Positions 21,078 to 32,100 of a stretch of 64,000 nt of DNA are shown one piece after another; positions within the stretch are counted from its first letter, which is position 1, and each line of letters opens with the position of its first letter. The stretch lies in contig JAKJHU010000038.1 in assembly GCA_022316685.1 (NCBI GenBank), forward strand, positions 5,932,884-5,996,883. The letters run 5' to 3'. The stretch comes from Progne subis subis (lineage: Eukaryota > Chordata > Aves > Passeriformes > Hirundinidae). Position numbers and translations under genes: made by a program. A model generated the notes under the pieces. That model was not told the origin of the DNA. It saw only the letters and a list, made by a program, of their open reading frames with translations, and made no database searches.

Positions 21078-22090
21078 ACCCTGCATGGTGGAGGGGCTGG
21101 CAATGTTATGCCTGCCTGCCCACTCCACTTCTTCTGCCCAAATCTGTCTTCCTTCTGCAGTGGCTGCAGAGATTGCTGGTGTCCAAGCTCATGACTTGCC
21201 CCACTGGGGCTCCCCAGGCCGGGGTCTGCCAGGCCAGGTTGCCTGGGTCTTTCTCAAGCAGCCATGGCTGTGCAGACCCCAGGCAAGATGGGGTCAGAGT
21301 CACTGAGCTGCAAGCTGGAACGTCTGGCTCCTCATCCAGAGCTGCTGGCCCCATCCCTCTGTCCTGGCCCTGCTGCTGAGCACTGGGGAGATAGGCTTTC
21401 CTGTCTCTTGCTGTCCCCCCTTAACTGGGGGAATGTAGAGCCCAAAGTCCCCCTTCTGCAGGGCTGTGACTGCCCCAGGGCCTGGAGTGATCCCTCGTAG
21501 TTCCCCCAGTGTCCTGGGACAGGACTGTGCCCCTTGCTCCTTTGGAGCATTGGCCTGGTTGTACAGGGAGGAACATGTCCTTGTGCCTGCTGCAAGCCTG
21601 GACAGTGGAATGGGGCACATCCCATCCCAAAAGAGCAATAAGGATATTGGTTTTAGGTTTTTGCCACTTGGCAATGAGCTGGAGTGCTCCTGGCTGGTTG
21701 GGGTGTGAGGAACTTGGGCCCCTGGGGCCGGTGGGTGTTGGGGGTGCCAGAGGGGATCCTGCTGATTTCACATACCGTGAACTGCTCCCCATGGGAACCA
21801 TGACCCAGGCCGCTTTGGCCTTCGCAGTATTGATAGGACGTCGGAGGTCACAGCCTCAGACGAGAGCCTCCTGACAGAGGTGGGATCCCTCCCCACTGTG
21901 GGACTGCCCTCAGGGTCGAGGGCCACTGTGCCTGACACTGATGGGCATGGCAGAGGGTTTGGCTGTGCATCTCCTAAGGAGAAAGCGACTGAGGAGCCAC
22001 TCTCTGCTCCTGGTTTGTATTTAATAGGGGGAAAGGAGGGGGGATGGGGTGCATTTACACTAATAAAATGGAGAGATGTACTGGTGGGTC
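21078..22090 (+). terminator. CHPF: CHPF 3' UTR with AATAAA
   Basis: About 1 kb of non-coding sequence ending at AATAAA 22062-22067, the first canonical poly(A) signal after the stop. Confidence 0.75.
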
Positions 22091-22265
22091 TGGCTGATTA
22101 TGTCATGAGGCAACTATGGATTTTCTGCTGGGAGTCTTTGTGGTGGTAGGTGCTGGCTGCTTTGTATAGGTTCTGCCTGCAGCTGGCTGGACCGATTCTG
22201 TACAGAGGTGCTTCTTTCCACAAGCACTTGCAACATCCTATACCTGAGCAGGGAGATGCCTGCTT

Positions 22266-22351
22266 CTTCTTAAGGAGGCTGTGGAAGCCCATTTCCATAT
22301 GGACAGGCTGGCAGATGTTGTGCCAAGCAGACACTTTGAAATACCTGCTTT
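22266..22351. repeat. 86-bp duplicated sequence, copy 1
   Basis: About 92% identical to 27278-27362; same plus-strand orientation. The shared core atggacaggctggcagatgt and following gccaagcagacactt are identical. Flanks diverge abruptly. Confidence 0.85.
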
Positions 22352-24249
22352 AACCGCTGCAGCTCGCAGCAGGAATCCTGCACTTCCTCTGTTGCTCACA
22401 GTCTCTGGGGCTGTCCTGCTGTAGCTACCTGCTGCCATCACCAGTGGTGTGGCAGGATGCTGAGCCCCCTCACATGGGAAGTCCAGTGGAAAAGCACCAG
22501 TAAAGGGCTGCTGTGGCTGTGTGTCCTCCCACATCTGCTGTCTCTGCAACAGCCTTCGTGGTCTGTATGTTGTTAATGGGGGACTCCTGGCCCATGTCAG
22601 AGCAGAGGCTGGCTGCTCAAGTAAGGTGAATTCTGCCTGCCAGGATCTGGGATCAGCTCTGGAGGAAACTCCCTGGTCCCTGGCTAGAAACTGAATCTGA
22701 ACACTGTGTTGGATCACTGGTGCTAGATCTGCTCTCTTTGCATTGCTCTCTTTCTTTTTTGGGCTATTTTACATCTCAAGGCTTCTCAGCACTTGTGTTT
22801 TCCAGTTCTTAGGTGGGTAGAGCACTGTGGTCCTGTCCTGGACTGTTTCATCACCTACAGCTCCTTATTTGCATTATGAGGTGTGGGGACTGTGTCCCCT
22901 GCCCATGCTGCCTGCTCTAGGCATGATTTTCATGACTCCACATGCCCTTTCCTCATCGTGTTTTACTGCTTCATGAAACATGTATCAAAGAGACACCCTC
23001 AAGAAAATTAACTGAACCTACTCTCTATTACTTACTTATCAAGGTTGCTATTGCTCAGCAAGACTCATGGAGAGACCCTGGGCTGTGTGGTATGCCTTTT
23101 CCAAGGATACCTCATTCATCTCTTCCTGCTCCAGTCTCTGTATCCATGGTGTAGGAGTGTATATGTTTAAATATAATTTTATTATATTTCAGACAGTAAC
23201 TGTTCACTAGCTCTGAGTACTTCTATTTTTGATCTTCCCTGAGCATATCCTTAATTCCCTTCAAGTGGAAATCTGGGACAGAGGGAGCAAGGCAGATGCA
23301 GGTGTGTTAGAGATATATTTATCCTCTGAAAAGCAGACCAAATAGTAAGATGTGATTAGGCATTAGAAGAGTATCCAAATGGTAATAAAGTGGCTTCAAA
23401 TCAAGTTGCCTGTGAAAAGAAATGCAGGATTGTAGTTTAATTATCATGAGACTGTCTAGATAAAGTTGCTCTTGCCTCACTGCTGTTTGCCCAGACCGAG
23501 TTAAAGGTATTTGCATACTTAAATGCTCTGCACTATCAATACCAGCAGAGGCTTCTGGCTCTGACCATATGTATGAGCAAATGACAGTGTTGTGGCACTC
23601 CCAGCATGGTTACTGCTCCCTTTTCAAGGGAGCTGGCAGGGTTTGAAGCTGTTTTAGTGTTTGCCAGGCTATTTACAGCATCAAAACATGATGAAACCCC
23701 AAAGAAGGATGTGCAAAACTTTGGGAAGGGGGTTGGTGGCGCGAGCAAGGTGAGCGCTGGCTGTGAAGTGAGTTCCATCTGTGCTCGCTGGGACGTGGCA
23801 GAGACCTGTGACAATAGGGACACGGGCACAGATGCACTCTGCCCCTCTCCTGCCCTCATAGGGCTGGCAGGTGCAGGCAGAGTACCAGACCAGGACAGTG
23901 ACACCTTTAAAAGGGGCAGGAGGAGCAGCCCTGGGTGCTGATGTGGGCGGCTGAGGATACGGAGGCATTCTGTGATCCCTCTTCAGGTTTGACCAGTACT
24001 TTCATACAATGTGTGGATTTTTGCACTTACCCAGTTGCGGAGACAGGGCAGTGAAAGGTCAATTTTACAAATGAGGCAGAAGAAAACTTGTCTTCTGCAT
24101 TGTAGGCTTCTGTGTTCCTTGCAGAAATTTTCTAAGTGTTACTGGCTCACCACAGCAAGCAAGAGAGACAGAGCAACTTCCTCTTGGAAAGCTTTTCAGA
24201 AGAGAGAGTGAAGGGGTGGTTCAGAGCACTCTGAAGCACAAGAAGGAAT

Positions 24250-24294
24250 CCTTTCCCTCCTGCCTTCCCTTCTGCCTTCCCTCCTGCCTCCTTT
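24250..24294. repeat. CT-rich imperfect microsatellite
   Basis: Repeats of the ccttccctcctg type on the plus strand. Confidence 0.6.
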
Positions 24295-26959
24295 CTCATT
24301 CCTACACTGTGCAAAGAGAAAGAGGCTCAGACTGGGGAAAACTCAAGCTACTGCTGTTCTTCCCCCACCATGGTTTGTTTTCCTATATATGCAAACACAA
24401 CAGTGAGCCTGTGAGCAGGGAAGGCAAAACCTACTTCTTTAGCCCTGCTTGGGTCACTTCAGGCTGTGTTAAACTCTGTGGCAAAGCTGCTTCAGCCCCA
24501 GCAATATTAATCAGTTTGATGGCTGACCTTTGGGAAGATATGGGAATTGTGGCCATACCAAGAAAGGGCTGGAGGGCAAAGGGAAATGCAATGCCCTTTC
24601 TTCCCTGTGCTTTCTTCGGGAAGGGGCCAGTGGTGCCTGTCCTGCAGGGGCAGCTCTACCAACCACAGGCCAGGACCCAACTCCAGCAAACATTTCCTTC
24701 TGTCTCTAAATGAAGGCAGAAGAAGCTGGTCTGCCTGAGGAGGAGCAGACAGGGAGGTGTCAAGCTGGGCCTGCATCCAGTGCCTTGGATGTCCAACATA
24801 CTGCCTAGCCCCTCTGGAGGGTGTGAGGCCTTTGGTTAGGGTTTTTTTTCTGGCTGAGTTCAGGGAAATCAGAGCATTTCAATGAAGAAGGAAAGCTGTG
24901 TATGTGCAGGCAGAGCTGCTGTCAGTGTGTGTCTGCCTGCAAGGGTTTCCTTCCATGGGGTGTCAGCATATCTGGCCATGCCAAGGGATGTCCCCTCTGG
25001 GGCCACACCACCCCAGCATTGGCAGAATGCAAGACCCTGAAGCTCTGGCACTGGGGGAAGAGGCAGGCAGCTTGTTTGGACTTTTACTTTAATTGCCTCC
25101 TTGATTTTCCAGCCTCCTTGCCCACTGTCAGAGGCTGAGTGCTGGAAGGTGGGTGCTGTGTGTCCCTTGCCTGGCCCAACTGATTGGCATCACCAGTCCG
25201 TTTTTCCAGCAAGGGGGTCAAATGATCAAAGAGCAAAGTGGTGAGCTTGGCATTTGCATGTCGTACAGACATGCTGAGAGTCACTCCTTTCTCCAGGTGT
25301 TGCCTGTCACCATCAGCATCTCCAGGCAGGAGATGCTTGGGGAGGAGGTGACAGCAGTGAGGCCACATGTCCCATTGCATTTTGGGGCTTACTTCCAAAC
25401 ATCCTCTCCCAAGCTGGATGTTTATTTTTCTTTGAAGTTCAACTTTTCTATGAGAACAGCTGTAATTACTGTTCATGGCAGTGGAGGCATGTTGGAAAGT
25501 GCCCAGAGGAGATGCCTGCCCCATAAATGGAAGAGACCTTTGCTGCCTGCTCCATCCTGGTGCCTACTCCCTACTGCCACTCCTGCTGTGTCTTCTGGGG
25601 TTGTCACCTCTACGGTGACAGAAGCTGCTGCCAGCACAGCCATTCCTGCTGTGATCAGATACTTGGCATTTGTCCAGAGCACTGTGCTCATTAAAATTAA
25701 GGGCCTGTTTCACTGTAGTGGATCCCCTTCTAATTATGCCCCAACTATTTCATGTGGTTCATTACAGGTGTTTCAAGCAGCGCTGTGCTGGGTGAGCCCC
25801 GGGTGGCAGCATCTCCATCTCTGGGGAGGACCAAGCCCTGGTGGCCCTTGAACAGGCACAGCATGGAAGGGGGCACGCAGGAGCCACAGCACTGGGGTTT
25901 GTGGTTGACCCTGGGGTGCTAAACCTGGGTTGTCCCACTGGCCCTCCTCAGCCCAGTGCCATCTGCACTGGGACGTGAGGCACGTCACGTGTGCTGGATT
26001 CACGTCGTCTGCCTGTCCTGTTTGGAGAATTGGGAGACCCTACAGGAGCTGTCATTTCCAGATAGCACCTGGAAGTCATCAAATTAAAGAACAGAGGTGC
26101 TGAGAGCAACAGAGGAAAATATATGTCAAATCTTCATTAGGTCATCACTGCAGGGCTCCTGGGAATGGTCCTGAGGCCGCTTTGTTGGCATAGAAGCTGG
26201 GATGGGCCATGCATGAAGCTCTGCCATTCTTCACTCCTGTGCATGGTGCTGGAGGAGCTGGAGGACATCGTGAGGAAGGACCTCATGGGCCCATCACGTA
26301 ATCCTGCTCTCCTTGCTCAGCTCCTGTGACATGTCTTCACTGTAGAGCAGGAGACACCATGAGCTCCCAGTTACCGCCTTGGTGTGGGTGAAATGATGGG
26401 GCATCCTGGAGGGGCAGATGGATCAGAATGTGGTGGCAGGGACAGTCTCATCCCAAAGGGATCCAATCTTGATGATAACAAAATGTGGAGGATGTAGCTA
26501 TTTCACTGCTTTTCCCTCTAGCACCCAAGCTCAGTCCCCTTCTCACAGGGCATGGTGTGAGCTCTGGAATGTGGCCCTATGTCCCAGCTGCACCCAGTTA
26601 ACTCAGGCTTTTTCATCCCTTGCTGGTTTAGAAGGAAACCTGTGCTGCCTGGTGCTGGCAGCCTTCACCAAGAGGTCAGCTTCTGTTTCCTACTGTCTCC
26701 CCTTTGTGCTGCGGGGTAGCTGGGGCAGATGGAGAAAGCTCTGGAGAAGGCAGGAACTGGAGGAGCATCTCTGCCAGGGAAAGCCCCAGCAGGGTCCCTC
26801 TTCCCCTTCACTCATCCTCTGTCTCCCCTGTTTTCAGTTTCACCCTGCACCCCTCGTACACAAGTGCAGGGCTGTGAAGAGTTCCATGGGTTCCACCACC
26901 ACCTCTCCTCTAGGGTGGTGTCTCACACATCTCTGCCCCATCAGCTCTTGCAGGCATCC

Positions 26960-29060
26960 CTGGACCTACTTGTGCCTCTTTATTAGGGAGCATTTGTACA
27001 TTTATAAAACAGTGACACACATCTCTCACGTTCACCAGCACAAGGGCGGTTCGTGCTGGCCATCCCACCATGGTGCCCATGCCCACCCCGCTCAGGGCCT
27101 GCTGCTCCAGCTGGCAGGAAGGGGACACATCCTGCACCCCCCACTTGCCGCAGGAGACCTTGGTGTAAGGCTAGCTGGCATGGCCGTGGCACATTCCTGG
27201 GATAACATGTGGCACCCCTCTGGGGACCCTCCTGCTTGCAGGTTGGCGTATGGGAACCCCACGGGGAGTCGGCACGGCTTCTTAGGGAGGCTGTGGGAGC
27301 CCATTGCCTTATGGACAGGCTGGCAGATGTTGTGCCAAGCAGACACTTGGAAACACCTGCTCCCTGGGGAGCACCAGTGAGGCTGGCCTGCTGCGAGGCT
27401 CGCTGTGTATCCCCCCCATGCAGGGGAACATGGAACACCAAGCAGCTGGGTGCTCGCACCCACAGGGAACATGCTTACATGTGGGTGCATACTTTGGGGG
27501 AGCTGTTGGACTCCATGCATACCCAGAGCTAAGGCTGCTGGTGCCCTGGTCCCTGCCCTGCGCCTCCCATGTGTGGGGCCTTGAAGGCTGCAAGGATGAT
27601 GGCTCCTCCTGCATCTATGGCTTTGGGCACGGCACATCATGGCCATGTTCCATTTGTGGGCACCAGATGGGTGGGGACCAAACCAGCAGGGCCAGAGGCT
27701 GCCTGGCTCAATCCCAGCCTTCCCCCGAGGTCCCAAATTCCTGCCCTGGGGTACCCCCCTGCCAAGTGTGTGTGTTGAGGGGGGCTTTGCCAGCTCGCCC
27801 CCCCTCCTGAGATATTTTGGGGCAGTTTGCCCTGCGCTGGTGTCTGCTGCTACAGTGGAGGGGGTGGAGGCAATGTACAACAGGACGGGGGGAGCGCTGC
27901 TGGTCCTGCCTTGCGTCCTGCCGTGGGTCCCGCCATCTCAGGGCAGGCAGGAGGAATGTGGGTGCCAGTTTTGGCCAAGGCTCCGGCCAACGGGTTGGAC
28001 CGTGGCTGTCTGGGCGGTGCTGGGTACGGAGCACCCTCCTAACCTTGTACAGTCTGGGGGAGGCACAGTGGGTGCTCAGCACCTGGGGCTGGGAGCATGG
28101 CGAGGGGTACGTGCATGGTGCAAAAGAGCAGTGACAGGCAGGGGAGTGAGGGCAGGACCCACCATGATGTTTGGGCTGTGCCAGGCAGCTACGCCAAGGG
28201 ATGAGCCACTCTGGGCAAAACCTGGGCAGGGAGAGGATGGGTTCACAACAGATTGGGGCAGGAGACAGGGGAGGCAGTAGGTTTGCAGTGCTGAAATGAC
28301 TGGGGATTATTAGGGGCCAACACCGGAGTGGCAGGGGGAGTCACAGTGCAGGGGTCTGGCTGGGAACAGTGGTGTAGGGGCTGCAGCCCTGAGAGACTGC
28401 ATGACGTCGGGCGAGGGTGGGCAGATGTTTAGGGGCGTGTCACAGTGGTGGTGGTGGTACCAGGGGTCAGGGTGGTGCCATGCAGGTGTGGCTGCAGTTG
28501 GGGTGTCCCTGGGCTGGCCATGGGGGCCATGGTGCTCAGAGGGGTGCCCTGCAATGCTGCCCTGCCCTGCAGCAGGAAGGGGGAGAGGTGGTTCCCAGGC
28601 AGAAGAAAGCTGTTCCAGGCATGTCTCTCTCCTGGGGAAAACCATGCAGGGTAGAGACCACCACCCAGGAGGAGTCAGCAGGGGAGGGCTTGGAGGGGCT
28701 CACAGGAACCTCAGCTTACCCCCTTCACGCTCTGCAGCACCACGGCCTCTCTGGGCCACACCTGCTGCTCCTCCAAACCCCCCTGTCATGCCCATCCCCC
28801 TCCACACTGTGTGCTTGAAACTGGGCTGAGCCCACGTGCTAGGGGCAAGCAGAGGGGACAGGCAAAAGGGCCTGGGGGCTGCTCCAGTGCTGGTGCGGAG
28901 GCAGCTCCAGTGGCATCTCTGGGGGTGAACGGTGTGGCTGGTGCTGGCAGTGGGGTGGGGGAGGCAGGGGCCTGTGCCCACCGCACCCAGTGCCGCGGTT
29001 CCTCTCCATGAGAACGCTGGGGAGGGGGGTGACAGGGCTGCCCCCCGCTCCCAGTCTTGC
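26960..29060 (-). terminator. ASIC4: Putative ASIC4 3' UTR with AATAAA
   Basis: Downstream of the ASIC4 stop the first canonical minus-strand AATAAA is at 26984-26979 (tttatt on plus), with a TATAAA variant at 27005-27000. This implies a 3' UTR of about 2.1 kb. It contains copy 2 of the 86-bp duplication. No coding signal. Confidence 0.55.
27278..27362. repeat. 86-bp duplicated sequence, copy 2
   Basis: Partner of 22266-22351, about 5 kb away, inside the putative ASIC4 3' UTR (antisense to it). Confidence 0.85.
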
Positions 29061-29180
29061 CTAGCAGGCGAAGTCCTCGAAGACTCCCTGGTGAGGGTAG
29101 TGGTGGCGGTGGTGGTGGTTTGGCAAGATGCCCGCATTGTAGGCGCCCTCCACGTGCCGACCCAGCGTCTCACAGGGGCT
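29061..29180 (-). CDS. ASIC4: ASIC4 exon 10 with stop
   Basis: 120 nt, acceptor tccccacag, TAG at 29063-29061. Encodes [12 protein letters not shown], a His-rich NHHHRHYPH and the VFEDFAC terminus typical of ASIC4. Confidence 0.96.
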   Translation of the reverse strand, partial: SPCETLGRHVEGAYNAGILPNHHHRHHYPHQGVFEDFAC

Positions 29181-32100
29181 CTGTGGGGATGGCAGTCAAT
29201 AGGGTGAGCACAGACTCCATGCACCCTGCCACCTCCCTAGTCCTCCCGCCCATCACAGCCTGTCCACAGGAGCTCCCTGGGGGACACCCAGCTCCCTGCC
29301 TCCCTGGGAGTGCCCTGACTCTGCAGCCTGAAGGGACCAAATGCAGAGCCACACACCCCCTCGATCTCGGGATGATTTCCCTTCCCCCTGGGATGGGGGC
29401 AGACACATGGCCAGGTCCTGTCCTTGTAGACCCCAGGCAGCCCAGCCCTGCAGGAGTACCTGGTCCTTCATCTCCTCCAATCCCAGTGTAGCGATGCTGC
29501 CCGAGGGCTTCTTCAGAGGTGGCTTGGAGCGGCGCAAGACCCGGCTCACCTTATCTCGGATCACCTGGGTGAAGATGGGGGGGTCAGACCCAGACCTGCA
29601 CACAGGTAGCACCCCGTGTGTGGACACCCCAGTCTACACAGAACTGCTGCCTGCTCCCCTTCTCACCCAGGGACAGTGGGACAGTAGCTTGGCCCACCAC
29701 TCTCCCTGTCCTCAGGTCACTGAGGAATGCTGAGGGACCCATTCTCCTGCCACTGCCTTCCTCTGGATATTCCCTAATTTGGGGGCTGTTATAGCCCTCT
29801 AGGGTGGCCACACATTTTATGCCCTCCCCAGGAAGCCTGTCTCTGCACCCACTGCTGAGACACATCCTGAAGGCTAAGCACACCTCATAGATGTAGTCCA
29901 GGATCTCCAAGATGGTGAGGATGCTGGCACCGATGAACAGGCCCATCTGACCCCCGATATCACCTGGGGAGGAGAAAGGGAAGATGGTCACCAGGAGATT
30001 ATGTGCAACCCACTGGAAGCCTGGAGTGGCCCAGCAGGGCAGTGGGGAGTGCCAGGGCTGCCGGATGGTGGGGGACAGAGCAGTCATTGGGGCAGGGTCA
30101 GCAGGATGGAGGGAGTGGGGGACATGCGGGATGGGGACAGTCAGCAGCATTCCACCCTTCAGCCAACCTGTGGCTGGCTGCTGCTCTGTGTGATCCCTCC
30201 CCCACCAGACCCCTGTCTTCCCAGGGCTGGGACCCAGAGCTCCACGCCTTAGGGCCCCACAGGAAGGCGAGGGGAGTCACCAAGAAGCCCAGCAAGGTCA
30301 TAGGCTTTCTTCTGCTCAATGGCTTCATAGTTGAGTGCCTCAAAGAAGATGTCCAGCACCAGGAAGTTCTCCCTGTGGGGACACCACTGAGCTCAGCAAA
30401 GAGAGCTGGTCACCGACCCTCCTGCACCCCTTCCCACAAACCTCCTGTGTCCCCCAGCCCTCCAGCTTCCAGGTGCTCCCAGGTGCTCCCACGGCCCTCG
30501 TGAATTATTCAGGCTGGTGCAGTGGGGACATGGATGGGGCGTGTCCCAGACCAGGAGAGACAGTGGGGTGGGGAGGTGCTGGCAGGAAGGCTGGGAAGAT
30601 TGGACAAGTTGGGCAGAAGCTCTAGTGAAAACACCCCTGCACAGAGGATACTGTAGAGGCCAAGTATGCCAGGACCCTCTCTCTGCATGCTGTCAGGAGT
30701 GGAGTGGAAGTTTCCCAGGTCCCCAGCCCCCTGCCCACCCTCTGGAATAGCCCAGTGCTGGCAACTCACCGAATGTAGGTCTCATTCTTGTTGTACTTGC
30801 GGGCAAGTAGCGCGCTGAGCCCTTGTTGGGGATGCGGACCATGGAAATCTCCTTGCCATAGCGTGTCAGGTTGCACGGTGTGGGGCAGCTGCAGCGCTCC
30901 TGGCTGTCCTCCACTGCTGCATCTGGGGGCAGACACCCATTGGCACAGCCACAATCTCCAGCCCCCTCCCTGGGGCACTCGGCCGGCCTCTAGATGCCCA
31001 CCCACTGCTGCACCTACCCAGTGTGTGGTCAGCACACTCGATGTACACATTAGGGGAGCAGATGGACTCGTTGCCTGTGGAGAAGCAGATGGTTGGGAGG
31101 AGGGGAGTCCAGCCAGATTCTGCCCCCCAATCTTGACTCATTCCCTTGGAGGCAGTGGAACAGGATGCAGAGGGAATGGGATGAGTGACCCTTGGGTGTA
31201 GGTTGGCTGGAGTATATGTGGCCCAGGCAAAAGGCAAACAGGGAAGGGGTTGACCTGTGGTGTAAGGAAGGTAGGACAGGGGCTGACCCAGCATGGGGAG
31301 AGAATGGAATGGTCCCTGGGTGGAGCAGGATGGGGGCAGGGGTATCCTTGGGTGCAGAGTGTTGAGGCAGAGGAGATCTTTGGGTGCAGACTGCAGGGAG
31401 TTGGGGCAAGGCCAGCAGGACTGTTGGGGCAGTGGGGCGCCCCTCACACCATCACACACACCATCACGCACACTCCTCACCTGGCATATGGACCATACGG
31501 CAGTGGCAGCTCTGCACCACAGCCTCCTTCTCACACTGGAGGCGGCAGGCAGCGATGCTGTAGGTGTCATAGCCGGGCAGCAGCTGCTCCCCCTGCATGC
31601 TGGCCCGGCAGTTCCCCCACGGCTGTGGCAGGTAGGTGAGCTGTTGGGGTGGGAAGGGCATTGCGGCAGGGCTCTGCTGGGCTGAGAGCCCGCAGGCACC
31701 TCCCTGGGGCTGTGGGGCATCCTGCCTTACCCGCTGCTCCTGGCAGGACACAAAGGTCTGGAAGCCAGGCGAGACACCAAAGCCCAGCTGATGAATATAG
31801 GGTGGCTCGTCCTGGCTGTGGATCTGGACCCGGATGCCAGCTTCAAATGATGTCTCGTCTGCGGGAGAAGGACAGAGGTGCCGCATGCCTGCACCCACCC
31901 AGCACCTGCACCCCTCTGATGTCCTGCTTTGTCCATAGTCCCCTCAGTGTGCTCTGCTTTCCCAGCAACCCTGCATCCTAGCACCCCTCACCTGTGCCCT
32001 GCCTGAGCCATAACCCCACTTACTGGTCTCTCTCCAGATGGGTAGGTATTCCTCCTGCTGGATGTCCAGCATGATCTCCAGCCCATTGCCCATGCCACCT

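Larger units (their letters stand above)
22091..26960. other. Intergenic region between convergent CHPF and ASIC4
   Basis: No recognisable exon. Contains one copy of an 86-bp duplicated sequence (22266-22351), an AT-rich stretch around 23,150-23,200 and a CT-rich microsatellite at 24,250. Open frames lack splice-consistent or family-like structure. Confidence 0.6.

Noticed and set aside
19797..21128. 443-codon open frame on the minus strand
   Set aside because: Exact antisense shadow of CHPF exon 4; a GC-rich coding exon with strong third-position bias leaves the opposite strand open.
26418..27380. 320-codon plus-strand open frame between CHPF and ASIC4
   Set aside because: No recognisable domain, crosses one copy of the 86-bp duplication and lies antisense to the putative ASIC4 3' UTR.
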